Shown here one piece after another: positions 25,303 to 39,167 of a stretch of 64,000 bases of DNA. Within the stretch, counting starts at the first letter, position 1. Each line of letters opens with the position of its first letter. A model generated the notes under the pieces. That model had not been told where the DNA came from and made no database searches. It saw nothing but the letters and a program-made list of their open reading frames with translations. This stretch comes from Chamaecrista fasciculata (Eukaryota > Streptophyta > Magnoliopsida > Fabales > Fabaceae): contig QANZ01019395.1 of the NCBI GenBank assembly GCA_003254925.1, forward strand, positions 519,728-583,727, given 5' to 3'. The translations under genes and the position numbers were made by a program.

Positions 25303-25848
25303 TAGGGATGATCATGAGTAGGGTATGGGTAGGGTACCTTAATCTCCGTCCCCATACCCATCAGAAATTATCATCCCCATACCCGGACCCATACCCGTGC
25401 GGATATGAATATCAATCCCCATACCCATACCCTATGGGTACCTCTATACCCAGACCCGGACCCATACTCGAAAAAATTCAAAAAATATTATTTTTTTAAC
25501 ATTATTATATATATATATATAATAAAAAATAAATATAATTTTATATATATACATTAATACATGTATATAAATATAAATATAAATATTATATATATATTTA
25601 AAATAAAAAATAAATATAATTTTATTATTAAGTTTTCACTATATTATATATATAACTATTAATTGATAGTATATTACTGTAGCTGGTAGGGTACGGGGTG
25701 GGTACCCCAATCCCCGTACCCGTACCCATACCCGTAAATTTAATTGGGTAAATTCCCATATCCATATATTTTTACCCGAACCCATACCCAAACCCATCAG
25801 GTAAAATTTGCGAGTCCCCGTCGGGTATGGATATTTTGATCATCCCTA
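25303..25848. mobile_element. hAT-type non-autonomous element, 8-bp target duplication AAAGAGTC
   Basis: Perfect AAAGAGTC repeats lie at 25295-25302 and 25849-25856. Ends are TAGGGATGATCA and its inverted copy TGATCATCCCTA. The subterminal 150-200 bases on both sides are packed with GGGTA/TACCC motifs (GGGTATGG, CCCATACCC), flanking an AT core. The plan matches 13623-14386 and 27706-28325: hAT ends, a short GC motif repeated many times just inside, and an empty AT core. Confidence 0.88.
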
Positions 25849-26008
25849 AAAGAGTCTTAATTAAGTTCAAAATTTTAAAACATAAGTGTATTAAATACTT
25901 TGTGAGAAGACTATTTTTGTCTTTGTGATCTTACTAACTCGAATAAGATTAATCATCACCTATTTACAACGTTAGAAAAGATAAACAGAGAATACTTATA
26001 ATTTTTTA

Positions 26009-26230
26009 TTTGAAAAAAGTCTCAAAAACATCTTTAATATTAATAATGATGTTATGTGTGATGATGTGTGTGATGATGTTTTAATGTATGTGACATCTTT
26101 AATTCGATATATAATATATCAGTGTCAAATAAATGGGTTTATTCCATCTATATCATCATCACACACATATATTTATTTGAAAAAAGTCTCAAAAACATCT
26201 TTAATATCAAGATATAGATGGAATAAACCC
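26009..26230. repeat. Direct and inverted repeats upstream of the second CLE gene
   Basis: A segment of about 33 bases containing GAAAAAAGTCTCAAAAACAT occurs twice in the same orientation (from about 26009 and 26178). A second pair, GGGTTTATTCCATCTATATC near 26133 and its complement near 26212-26231, is inverted. Together they look like a small rearranged or inserted unit about 300-500 bases upstream of the CLE start. Confidence 0.7.
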
Positions 26231-26331
26231 AAAACAGAGACAAGACAAGGTAGATTGGATAAAAGTTATGTGCTTACACGACCTTCCATTAGGACTTGAT
26301 TAGAAAAGCAAGCTAAGGTGGTCATATGATT

Positions 26332-26430
26332 TATAAATAGGATGTCAAGTGAGTAATAAAGCCATTTATATTCCTCCATCCAAATTAAAGTCCTCTCTCT
26401 CATCACCCTTGGACTTGTATAAATAGGATG
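26332..26430 (+). promoter_or_regulatory. Duplicated TATA-box segment upstream of the second CLE gene
   Basis: TATAAATAGGATG occurs exactly twice, at 26332-26344 and 26418-26430. The second copy is 106 bases before the CLE ATG and is the better-placed TATA box. The first could serve an alternative start site. This is a sequence observation; promoter use is inferred. Confidence 0.55.
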
Positions 26431-26523
26431 CTCTTATTGGTCTTATCTACACATTGTATCTCACACTGCTTATTAACTATCATCATTTGAGTTAGTTGTA
26501 CTTGTATACATTACCATTCATAT

Positions 26524-26787
26524 ATGGCTACTCCATCAAAAAAGTCGTGGCTTCAGGCTCTTATTCTCTTCCTAATTGTTATGTCATTTTTTGCACAAAG
26601 TTCAGAATCAAGACTCTTGTTCCCTCTTTTCTCCAACACAAAGGGCAAAAAGATTGATAGTGAGCTTCTACTCCGTGAAGTGATCAACAATTTGCCACAA
26701 AATAGTTATCACCAAAACAGGTCAATGCTTGAAGCAAAGTCGTTGGATAGAGTCTCACCTGCTGGCCCAGATCCTCAGCATCATTAA
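26524..26787 (+). CDS. CLE: CLE peptide hormone precursor, second copy (CLE1-7 type)
   Basis: A single-exon 87-aa prepropeptide. Residues 9-28 are a hydrophobic signal segment ending near SSES, followed by a Lys- and Leu-rich linker. The last twelve residues (76-87) are RVSPAGPDPQHH, ending at the stop codon. Compared with the usual RVSPGGPDPQHH of CLE5/6, motif position 5 is Ala not Gly; the turn residues Gly6 and Pro7 and the terminal His-His are kept, so it should still be recognised. Outside the motif it shares little with the minus-strand CLE at 8367-8615, which is normal for this fast-evolving family. It could be an old local paralogue. Expression is probably confined to roots or vascular tissue as for relatives, but nothing here proves it. 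Confidence 0.94.
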   Translation: MATPSKKSWLQALILFLIVMSFFAQSSESRLLFPLFSNTKGKKIDSELLLREVINNLPQNSYHQNRSMLEAKSLDRVSPAGPDPQHH

Positions 26788-27705
26788 TTAGCTACTAGTT
26801 TTAATTGATATGATTTTCTAAAGAAATTAATTTCAATTGTTAGTTTGAAAGGGAATCAAAGATAGATGGGCATAATGTGTGTGGGGTGCATGGTCTCATT
26901 TCATTGGGTTACGTTGTTAATTATAGTGTTAAAAATATGAGTCCTATATAGACATTATGCTTTCTTTTGATTTCTCTTTGAAATGGACATTGTTAATTTA
27001 ATTATTTAGAAAATGTAGAGGATTGAATGGGAGTTGTTTTATCAATATAAGGTTTAATTTCCTAGTACTTGGATATTGTCTTTACAACCCAATATCTCCT
27101 CAGTAAATTAGATTTTCTTTTTCTAAAATATCATAATTTTTTTTTTGTTAAAAACATGATAATATAAAAGGGAGTGAGAGAGTGGATTTGCTGAAGTATA
27201 GATTGGTTGAATTATGTGAAGTATGAACTATAAATGGTGAGGGTTTAATATTACCTCTACTCAGCTTTCTCTCTCCTCTTTTCTATTTTATATATTCACT
27301 CACATTTAGCATGTTTCAACTATATTGTAATTCAGTTCCAAAAAAAAAAACTATATTGTAATTCAACTAAATCATTTTCAATATAAAAAGAGTTGCTCTT
27401 TTTTTTAATTGTCTCCTTGGTATTCGACACTTTACTTTAATTATTTTGGACTTTGATCAAATTAATTTAAATCCTCTATAGTATTTAAGATGAGAATAAG
27501 TTAGCAAGAGAAAGTGTTAGTGAGACCCACTTTCTCTCTCTACGTGTTCCTTTCTCTCTCTACACTTCACCTATAATGCATTATAGAGGATCCAAATTGT
27601 GACCCACTTCAAGTATTTGATTATGACGGGATAGTCTCTCAACAAGATTAAAAAGTGAAAAATTATGAAAAATAACTATAAACTCATCGTATTCAAACTT
27701 AAAAC

Positions 27706-28325
27706 TAGAGATGACAATTTCTTAGGATAGTTAGGGTAGCCGCCCGTATCCGTCCGAAAAAACTATCCGATATTCATCAGATACTGGATATCAGATAGAA
27801 TACGGATAGTAAAAATTAAATATTTTTTGGATATTGGGCGGATACGGATATTGTCCTTGAATACCCTATATCCATCCGAAATGAACGGATAGTTAGGGTA
27901 CCCGATATCCGATACCCTATTACTTATTTAATTTGTATATTTTACATTCAATTTCATATTTTATATATAATTATTTAAATTTAATTAATTATATTTATAA
28001 ATATTTTTATATAATCATTTTTAGTTATATTATATTTACTTTTTTTATATTAAAAAAAAATAAATAAAAAATTTCATTTATTTATATTAGTTGGTGGATA
28101 ATGGATATCGGGTACCCGTTATATCCGATATATAAAATAGGATATCATATCCCATATCTATATTTTTTTTTTCTGATATTTCAAGTATTTCGGATATCCG
28201 TCGGTTACCGGATATCGGATAGGGTGCGGATACGAATATTAATTTATCGCATACGGATATTGGGTAGGATGAACGGATACGGATAGTGACAAAATCATCG
28301 GGTACCTTATCCGTTGCCATCCCTA
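27706..28325. mobile_element. hAT-type non-autonomous element, 8-bp target duplication CTTAAAAC
   Basis: Perfect CTTAAAAC repeats lie at 27698-27705 and 28326-28333. Ends are TAGAGATGACAA and the complement of TAGGGATGGCAA. Both subterminal regions are dense in GGATA/TATCC units (GGATATCGGATA, TATCCGATA). The AT-rich core at about 27930-28080 has no coding capacity. The ends resemble those of 25303-25848, so both probably used the same or a related transposase. Confidence 0.88.
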
Positions 28326-28333
28326 CTTAAAAC

Positions 28334-28858
28334 GAATATATACATGACTAACTTTGCTTTAGTTTAATTATGAAACAAACAACTTACTTTTCAGACTCAA
28401 TTTAACCTTGTTTATTGACAGTTCTAACTTTATAGAAAAATACTCATCAAAATAACTCATAAATATTAGATTTGTTAAATTCAAATTTCAAACGAAAAAA
28501 ATTTAATCATATTTAATAATTTAGAATTAAAATGAACCACTATAAATATATATAAGATTACTTTAAAAATTTTAAAAAATAAAGGATCAAAATAAACTTT
28601 AAGATAAAATCATAAAAATATAATATGAATTTAAGATTCAAAAGAAATAAAATTGTAAAGCCGAGTCATAAATTTGTTGTAATATTTTGACACCAAAAAT
28701 GTAATTTTAACCTATATTTCATTTTCGGAATGGACCCTAAAATGTTGCAGCTGCGGGCATATGTCCCACTACAATAAAGCAGTTACTTACGCTCTCGTAA
28801 AGTAAAACCCTTACTTTCTCCTCTCTCACTCGCATTTTCTTGCTTGATTTCCCGGAAA
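28334..28858. promoter_or_regulatory. Promoter and 5' leader region of the mMDH gene
   Basis: AT-rich up to about 28720, then GC content rises and a CT-rich leader (about 28800-28840) precedes the ATG. No distinct TATA box is evident, which is common for plant housekeeping genes with pyrimidine-rich start regions. Confidence 0.45.
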
Positions 28859-31453
<2,595 letters not shown>

Positions 31454-32419
31454 TTGAAGCTTTTCAGATACACATCTGGCAGGTTTTGCAGATTTTCACT
31501 GAAGAATTGATTCAAATTTTGCAATATCAGGACCACTTGTTGTAATGTTGCTGGCACTGGTGTCAGTGTGTTGTTTTGTTGAGAGTAGGCATACACCGGT
31601 AATTAATAATTTGAATGAGAGCAGCAGTTTTTGCTGAGATTATTGAAGTTAGACACGGGTTCACGTGAGCCATTTGCAAAGATTGGAGAACACTGGACTT
31701 AGCCTCTGTATGGTCTAATAATTTCATATTATGCATCAGGGTGTCATTCCCTTTCTTCCTCTTCTCCACTCTTACCCTTCTTGTGTGAGGGTGAATTTGG
31801 CTAGCATGATAAGAACTTAGACAACTAAGTTTATGAAAAATGAGTACCAATGCCCCTTTGATAAAAAGTGGATTCTGTCATCCAATGACTGTTTCTCACA
31901 CGTAAATTAAGATAGCTGTTCTAAGTTTGCTACAAGAAAACCTTTAAGAAAGAAAAAGAACAAATCCAGAGAGAGGACATGATGGTTTGTGTAAGACACA
32001 TTTAAAAAACAAATAGAACCCACAAAATGTTGAGTTCTACATGTGGTCTTCCATTCTAAAATTCAGTCAGTTTTTTTTTTTTCAATTATCATTCAAGATG
32101 CATTAAGGAATCTCTAATCCCAAACTAAACTAGGTTCACTTCAAGAAATGATATTGAACTCTATCAAGAAGCTTCATTTAAAGGACCTAGAATATCAATA
32201 TGGCAGAATTCCAAGCGTAGATTAGAACTGCAAAGTATTTATCAGGCATATCAGAGAAGTCCTACAAGCTTAACGGTGTCAAAAAATACTAGTTTCTCCG
32301 AGAAAATGCCTCCCATTTTCCTCTAGTCATGTTTGGATTAGCTACAAGTCTAATTGTCCAAGAGAAACCAACGCCAAAACTTGAATCCGCCAAATTTCAA
32401 GGCATATTCAATCCCCAAA
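31454..32419. other. Convergent 3' regions of mMDH and ALG9
   Basis: This 966-base interval holds the 3' UTRs of the two genes, which point at each other. The first 300 bases resemble an mMDH 3' UTR. No independent gene is supported; the short frames on both strands show no family features. Confidence 0.6.
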
Positions 32420-35400
32420 TTATTTGGGTATTCTTCTAAGCAACTTATACATGCCAAAAACATTCCTAGTTTGCCAAAGGTGAGGAATAAAGAAGGATCT
32501 ATACTTGGCTGGCGAAAGCTCCCGGTCCAGATATGGCAATGCAGCAATAGCCTGAAGTACAAACAAATATTTGTATTCAAATAGTTTAAACGAGGAAACT
32601 AGCTTTCAATTTCAAAATATGAAACCAAAGACTTTAAGAATGATATTTCACCTCCCATGTGGACAAGTCACTTCCAAGAGTCAGGTAAGGTCGATTTAGC
32701 TGCAGCTCGACAAGAAAGGTACAAGCATTGATGTCATGGAGCTGCCATATCATTGTTAGTCAGTTTTCTTCTAACAAAAATGAAGATAACAATACAAAGG
32801 ACATGTAAGCTGAAAGAATGGACATACATATTGCTCATCTGATGCCATGTTCTTATTATTAAAATATGGTGGTGCAGCTGCAGTCCCACCTAGGGTAGAA
32901 TTGAATGGGAAAGGAAGAAGGCCTCTAAAACCTTCATCAATCCATCGAACTTGTCCCACAAAATCAGGGACGAAAAATGAAGAAGGGAAGCGGTGCCATT
33001 CACTTCCTACACAAAGTACAGAATCTGCAATATAAAGGAACAAAGATAAACATAATTAAGATGTTTAGGTCTCAAAGTACAAGATTCCTTTGAAAAAGGT
33101 TTCTGTCCATTTCTTTCTGGCAGTGTGGGGGTATTGCCAAACTGCTTGCAAGTTTACAGTGCCATCATGCAACAATTATTTGACACACAAGGGTTTGATT
33201 AACAGTGAAAATCTAGTTTTGTCCACAAGGTATATCAAAATTGTACAAAGTGTGAGACAACATTTTGAAACAGCGAAACAAGCATGAGCATGTTAACAAT
33301 CACAAACACAAGGAATGAGGTCATAAAATATGAATATTATCCTGTAAATTGAAGAAATAGTTTAAAACCAAGTATATAACAGTACTGAATTCATCAGTAT
33401 AATTTATTAGTTGTTCTCATTAAGTTTCAAGAAATTTTAAACGTCAATTTTAATGTCTTTAAGTATGCATAAGCTCCCTCTCCAGTAATGTATTGTTGAG
33501 AAACAAGATAAAGATAAAATCTTATTGGGATTAGCACTTAAGTTTGATTATCATTTAAGTTTAAGTGTTTGTTTTAGATTTAGATTAGAATTTGATATTC
33601 AGTTTATATTTATTTTTATTTAAATAATTTATGGACTAAGATAGTTAGTTATATTTTTCCTCTATAAGTGTATGACCTCATCATCATTAAAGTATGCTGA
33701 GAGTTGTTTATTAATTACTTATCACACAATAATAAACCTTTATAATTTAAAGCTTTTGAATATAATAAAGAAAATCAATAATAAATCCAATAAAACTAAA
33801 AGATTAACTTTTGTCCATACAGGCAAACAATAATGAAGGGAACAAATTTAACCAAAATGATTGGCCCTCACCTTTTCCAGCATCTTCTTCATGATGCTCT
33901 AAAATCTTGTAAACCTCCAAGGGAGCAGAATAACCATGAATCAGAGAGAATGTGCGAGCATGAGAGGCACATAAAATGAGGCCAAGAATGACGGGTCTCA
34001 GAAATTTGGCTATCTGCATATTTGAGAGTAGTTCTGCTATCAGATATACTCGAGAGAAATCAGATTCCTAAGGGTAAATGACAACCTCACCTTAACTAAA
34101 ATAGAATTATCGTGTGGATTATATTTTTCACGTAAGAGGTCAGGAAAGCTCTCAATGACAGCTGACGCAGCAACACATATAAGTGTATAAATTGGATAGA
34201 GAAACCTACATGTAAAGGCAGAAATGATCAAAACACCTATTACAAATGTTACTATGTTAATGTAACCATAAGTACATAACTTCTATAGTAACAGTTTCAA
34301 GATACAAAAATATTTCATAGTAAATCTACCTAATTGCACTAGCTAAAAGAATAGACCCATCATATTTAGCGTAGTTTAATTTATCCAGAAGGTCCTAAAG
34401 CATTTGAATAATAATTTATCCATTGCAGGGTGTAATTACATTAAGACGAATATATGGCCCGAGCAGCACCCGTCCCTCTTGTGGAGTTAAAATCTAGGGG
34501 TGAATTAGTCTATCTCAACAATCAACTCATCCAGACCTTCTAACACGCACACAGGGAAGAGTGTAAACACTTTTTAATAAAATAACTAGGTTGAAATGGC
34601 AAAGATCCAGAAGATAATGTTTTTGGAGATGCCCATGAACTACTAACCCCATGTTCTTCTATATATCAAATGCCTTCCTTTAGCTGATCAATGCATATAA
34701 GGAAATAGCAATTACATAGATATTTTGCAAAACTGAGCCCCATTACGAATGAAAAAAGATAGAAGATTACTAAAACTATTAGATAGAAAGGCGTTAGCTC
34801 AAGATAGTGGATCTGAAAAATAATATCCTTTTCAATCTCATTACAAGGTTTAATAGTCTAACCAGTGCATGCATGTGTAATAAACCTTGTATCAATAAAT
34901 TTGTAAAAGCAGCTAAGCTCATGTCAAAATCTTGACAAACCTTTCCTCTTTATGTGGCTGCAAAGACATAAAGCCCAACCATATGTATATAGGAGATACT
35001 ATAATCAGCAGGTCTGGTGCATATTTCTTCTTTGCAATAGGAAGAATTCCCAAGAACAGCAAAGCAAGAATAAAGCAAACGTTGAAATTGTTAAATCCAT
35101 TCCTCAGATAGTATAAAGGTCCTTCGGTCCCATATAAATGGCTTTCCCCACCTCCAGCAACATTGTACACCAAAAGATTGAAGACAGAGGAAGTCCATCT
35201 TCCATAATATTTTAAGTCAACAAGTATTGATAATGCCTGAAAAAATTTAATATATTAAACATATCCATGTTAACAACATAATATGATGAATGCGTAATAA
35301 TATATATATATATATATATATATAGCATTAGATGACATAATCATATCATTTGCAGTTCCTGAGACAATGAATGTAACTATAATCTTGTTGAGATATAAGA

Positions 35401-38183
35401 TAAGGATAAATTCCTACTAGGACTAGATTAGGATTAGGATTTATGACGTAAGATTGTTTAGTATATATTAGGATTCAGTATATTTAAATCCTTTTTGGAT
35501 TAGAATAAATTATTTTTCCCTATTTATATGTATGTTCACATTATCAATAAAGTATGAAGAATTATTGATGAACTTTTCTCACATGGTATCAGAGCTTATT
35601 TCAAAATAAGTTCATCTGTGTTCCATGTTCTCTTCCTCGCACATCCTCTCTGGGTCATTCTTCTCAAGTCACTCCATCCAGTGAAACAACCCTGAACAAA
35701 TCACAGACTTCATCCCTGGTTCATCTTTGGCCGACCTTGTCGTTTGGGATCACCATCTCCAATGATGTTTTTTCTCTCACCTCAGAAGCAATAGTGTCAT
35801 CTCTCTTGCATCTCCAACACATTGACAAGCATGTCCCTTCTATCTCCATCAACTCCACTGCTGGGTCAACTCTCCAACACATTCAGAGTTCGACGGATCC
35901 TCCCAAGCCCACACCTATGAACATGTCTCAATTACAGTTCACAAACTCTGAGCTTGGCTACTAGAGACATTGTCCCCTATTTCCAGTCACTTCCCTCACT
36001 ATTTGAGGCTCCAGAAGCTTCGAAGATCTTGCAGAAGCTCTCTCATCTCTCACTATCTCCATGTTTCGGACCATTCTGTCCAGACTAGAAGCTCTCATAT
36101 CTCCCATATCTGTTTTGGTGTCTTTTGTCCTGGCACCCATCCCCTCCCAGTGTGAATTCAACCACAGGCCCGTCTAGTCACTCTCATTAATCTCTGGTCA
36201 ACACAGATTGACCCCTCAATGGTATCTAATTCAGAAATGTTATTTAATCAGCCCGCTCAGTCACTACCATCTGAACCCAATAAATTTCAGATGAAACTTT
36301 GATGATTAATTGCCATAAGTTTAATAGCAGTAATTACCTTCAATAATCCCAGGCCTTAAAGGTCTTTATTACCGGTAAAGGGAAAGCAAAGAATCCAAGG
36401 GGAGAGGTTGTGGCTCAGAAGGAGTCTACAGACGCAAAATATCGATTTTGGATATTCAATAATCATATCGTTATGTCCTGGTTAATTAATACCATGGAAG
36501 CATCTCAACAGGGATTTCCTATTTTACAATACAGCCTATGAGGTTTGGGAGGCTGTAAAGGAAGCCTATTCTGATTTGAACAACCTCTCAGAGTTGTATG
36601 AGGTTAAAGATACTATCAACAACCTACAACATGAGGAAGGAGATATTCCCAATATTATAACACTTTGACAATACTCTGGAGATAGTTTTCTCACAAATCT
36701 TTATACTTTGACAATATTATGTATCACATTAATAATAAAGTATAAAGAATAATTGAGGAACTTTTCTCACAAATCTAATTACGTAGTTGACTTACCAGAA
36801 GAATAACTGATGTCGTAGCCCCAGCAATAAACACCTGTTTGAATTTTCTAGATAAAGAAGAAATAGTCACTGGAAGGAAAGCCAAGATTGAGAATGGCCA
36901 GCCCAGTATCACGCCAGTAGCAGAAACCGCAACCGCAGCAGCAGGTTTATCAAGAAGAAATAACCCTGATGCTAGAGAGATGGCGTACATAGAGAAGGAA
37001 CTTGGCAAGAAACCTGATGTACACAAAAAAATAAATGAGAAGAGACGAATGTTAAGCAAACTCTGCACAACCAACATTCTGACTTAAGAATGGAAAACCA
37101 AATCTTCAAATGCACAAAACTAGGCCAACATTCATTAATTACTTTTAGGTGGGGCTATCATCAAGACAATTTTTTCATAGAGACAACAGAATAAAGTCAT
37201 CAAGACATTCAAGTTTAAAAAAAGAATCCAAAGCCTTACCTGTGCTAGCAAAGAAACAGCCACTAGTTAAGCACAGCATTGCAAGTGTATATGAAGCAAG
37301 TCGTTTTCCATACTTTCTTGAAAGAGCTACCACAAGAACAGTTTCTGTGATAACAGAGAGAAAACCAAGGAAGAGTCTTACAGCATAGAATACTCTCACC
37401 TACAATACAAAAACCACATTGGTCACCATATATAATGAAGAGCCCTGAATACAGTATTCAGCAAAACATCATCAGCAGTAATTCAATAAGTTCAGCCTGA
37501 GTCTTACTTTTTCCTCGCCAAACATCCAGGAAGCTGGTCGACCAACTATTTCATGAAACCAAAGGTACAAATAGGACCGAAGAGCAAACTGTGAACTGCA
37601 AGAGATATAAAGTACTGGTTATTTACCAGCAGATATACTTTCAATTACTTCTCTTCATTTTCCCTAATTAGATACAAAACCCAAACAAGGCTGAATCAAA
37701 ATGACTTTCTTTTCCTTTAACTCTTTGGTTTCCTAGAACTAGATATATCATTTATGATACAGAAATAGATATTCCCTCCAGTGCATTCCCACAGATTCTC
37801 AAGAATGACATATGAGCCTCCCAGTTCCTTACACAACTTAAATACAAACCAGCATCAACACAAAAATTGAGAAAATAAAATAAAAGATGTAGAGAAAGGG
37901 AGAGGGAGAGTGCGTGCCTGTACTCCCAGGTCTGAAAGCCAGATTTATAGAGAAGGAAATGAAGGGGCTCCCAGTAATTGAAGACTTCGTCGCAGTCATG
38001 AATGATGTTAGAGGAGGCACTCATGTACCTCAGCATTCCCAGACAGAGAAAAGGAAAGAACCATCCAAACCCTTTGTCGACCTCGTCGGATTTGTCGGGT
38101 TTATCAAGTTTCGAGTACGGTGATGAAGACGATGACGGCGGATCCGACGGTTGAGAGCGCCTCTGCCTCATGTCAAGGGACAT
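32420..38183 (-). CDS. ALG9: ALG9 alpha-1,2-mannosyltransferase of N-glycan assembly
   Basis: Ten exons, minus strand: 38183-37918, 37595-37508, 37399-37240, 37013-36796, 35236-34941, 34205-34091, 34013-33872, 33024-32828, 32741-32652, 32551-32420. The frame closes to 567 aa, matching plant ALG9 (EBS3 in Arabidopsis). It is a multi-spanning ER membrane enzyme of family GT22 that adds mannose from Dol-P-Man to the lipid-linked oligosaccharide in the lumen. The motif HDCDEVFNYWEPLHF at residues 62-76 carries the acidic pair typical of these enzymes. Many hydrophobic segments follow, then a soluble C-terminal part with HDINACTFLVEL and SDLSTWE. The first 40 residues are a Ser/Pro/Lys-rich cytosolic tail. 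Met5 is an alternative start. Intron 1 has a GC donor (GC at 37917-37916), the others are GT-AG. Introns 4 and 7 carry LTR-type inserts. The gene is divergent from ABCI10. Confidence 0.95.
33494..33728. mobile_element. Diverged LTR-like sequence in ALG9 intron 7
   Basis: It starts TGTTGAGAAACAAGATAAAG and ends near ...TTATCACACA, paralleling the 5' LTR at 35386-35583 (TGTTGAGATATAAGATAAGG ... TTCTCACA), with shared inner pieces such as CATTAAAGTATG versus CAATAAAGTATG. It is therefore probably an old solo LTR of a related family. Target duplications are not recognisable. It lies in intron 7 (33025-33871). Confidence 0.55.
35386..36771 (+). mobile_element. Internally deleted Copia-type LTR retroelement in ALG9 intron 4
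   Basis: The 5' LTR is 35386-35583 (TG...CA, 198 bp). Right after it is TGGTATCAGAGC (35584-35595), the primer-binding site complementary to initiator tRNA-Met. A gag remnant lies at about 36430-36665 (translating to pieces such as VMSWLINTMEAS and VWEAVKEAYSDL, typical Copia gag) and is broken by stops. Only the last 50-60 bases of the 3' LTR remain (about 36715-36771, ending TTCTCACA). Perfect 5-bp duplications AATCT at 35381-35385 and 36772-36776 show one insertion event. Pol is absent, so it is a dead, non-autonomous derivative, and it is responsible for the 1.56-kb size of the intron. Confidence 0.9.
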
Positions 38184-39167
38184 CGCGCTTGTTGACACTC
38201 ACAGTTTCTTCTTTGTCTTCTTCTTCGACTTTGTAGCTCAGTGAGTGACTGATTCTGTGAGCTTAAACAAAAGAACTGAGTCTGAAACGATGCTTTTCTT
38301 CCTCGCAAAGCAATTGCGTATTTTTCTTGTTTTTCTTCCCTGCCCGTTTTCTGTGCATTTCTTCAGTTCTTTTTAGTTTTTTTTTTCTCTTAATGAAAAT
38401 GTCAGAATAAACGAGTGACTTTTTTTTTTGGTTAATTTAGCGTAAAATTAAATTTTAGTACCCACCCCAAGAGAAGAGATGATAAAAATTAATTTGAACC
38501 CTCTATTTAATATATTAATTGAGATTTAACCAATATTATTAAATTTAGATGAGTGATTAAACTAGTTAATAGTCATGAGTTATTAACTAATAAATCTATA
38601 ACTTTCACAATTAAATTATGGTCAAAGTGTATATTTGGTCTCATATCTTTTGCTAAGTTCCCAATTTGCTCTGGTATCTTTTTTTGTTTCAATTTTGGTC
38701 CTATATCTTTGCAAAAGGTCCCAATTTGGTCTCATGTCATTTTTTGGTCATATATCTTTTAGTCAAGTTGTAAAATTGATCTCATATCTTTGTAAAAGGA
38801 TCAAGCATTGGTTGATCTTTTTGTAAAGGGATGATACCACTTCTACACATGTCCAGAAGATATAGGATCAATTCTGCAATTAATCCAAAGATATGAGACC
38901 AAATTTGCAAAAAGAAATATATGAGACCAAATTGGGAACTGACCAAAGATACGAGAGTAAATTGAAAACTGAGCAAAAGATATGGACCAAATTTACACTT
39001 TGACCTTAAATTATAATTCTATTTGGGGTTTGGGCCCGGCCTGGCTCCTTTTCTCTTAAAAACATCGGTTCCATTTTTCTCCCAGCAAATGAATTCCATG
39101 TTCCGCTATTCAAATTTGAAGAAGAAGGTAGAGGAAGAAAGGAGTGAAAATACGTACGCGGAATGAT
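38184..39167. promoter_or_regulatory. Divergent promoter region between ALG9 and ABCI10
   Basis: ALG9 (-) and ABCI10 (+) start 984 bases apart and point away from each other, so this interval must contain both promoters. The ALG9 side has a TTC/TCT-rich leader (about 38205-38230). Of the interval, 386 bases are a MITE (38620-39005), leaving about 160 bases between the MITE and the ABCI10 ATG. No clear TATA box is seen on either side. Confidence 0.65.
38620..39005. mobile_element. MULE-type MITE in the ALG9/ABCI10 divergent promoter, 9-bp duplication TTAAATTAT
   Basis: Perfect 9-bp repeats TTAAATTAT lie at 38611-38619 and 39006-39014. Termini are GGTCAAAGTGTA and its inverted copy. The left half carries repeated TTTGGTC(C/T)-TATATCTTT units and the right half the complements, giving a long hairpin. 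It has the same construction as 13216-13575. No coding capacity. Confidence 0.88.

Noticed and set aside
36839..37388. Plus-strand frames over 36839-37087 and 37149-37388
   Set aside because: Antisense shadows of ALG9 exons 3 and 4, whose minus-strand translation is clearly conserved.
38184..38198. Five extra codons before the ALG9 ATG
   Set aside because: The extension starts at a GTG; the first true ATG in frame is at 38183.
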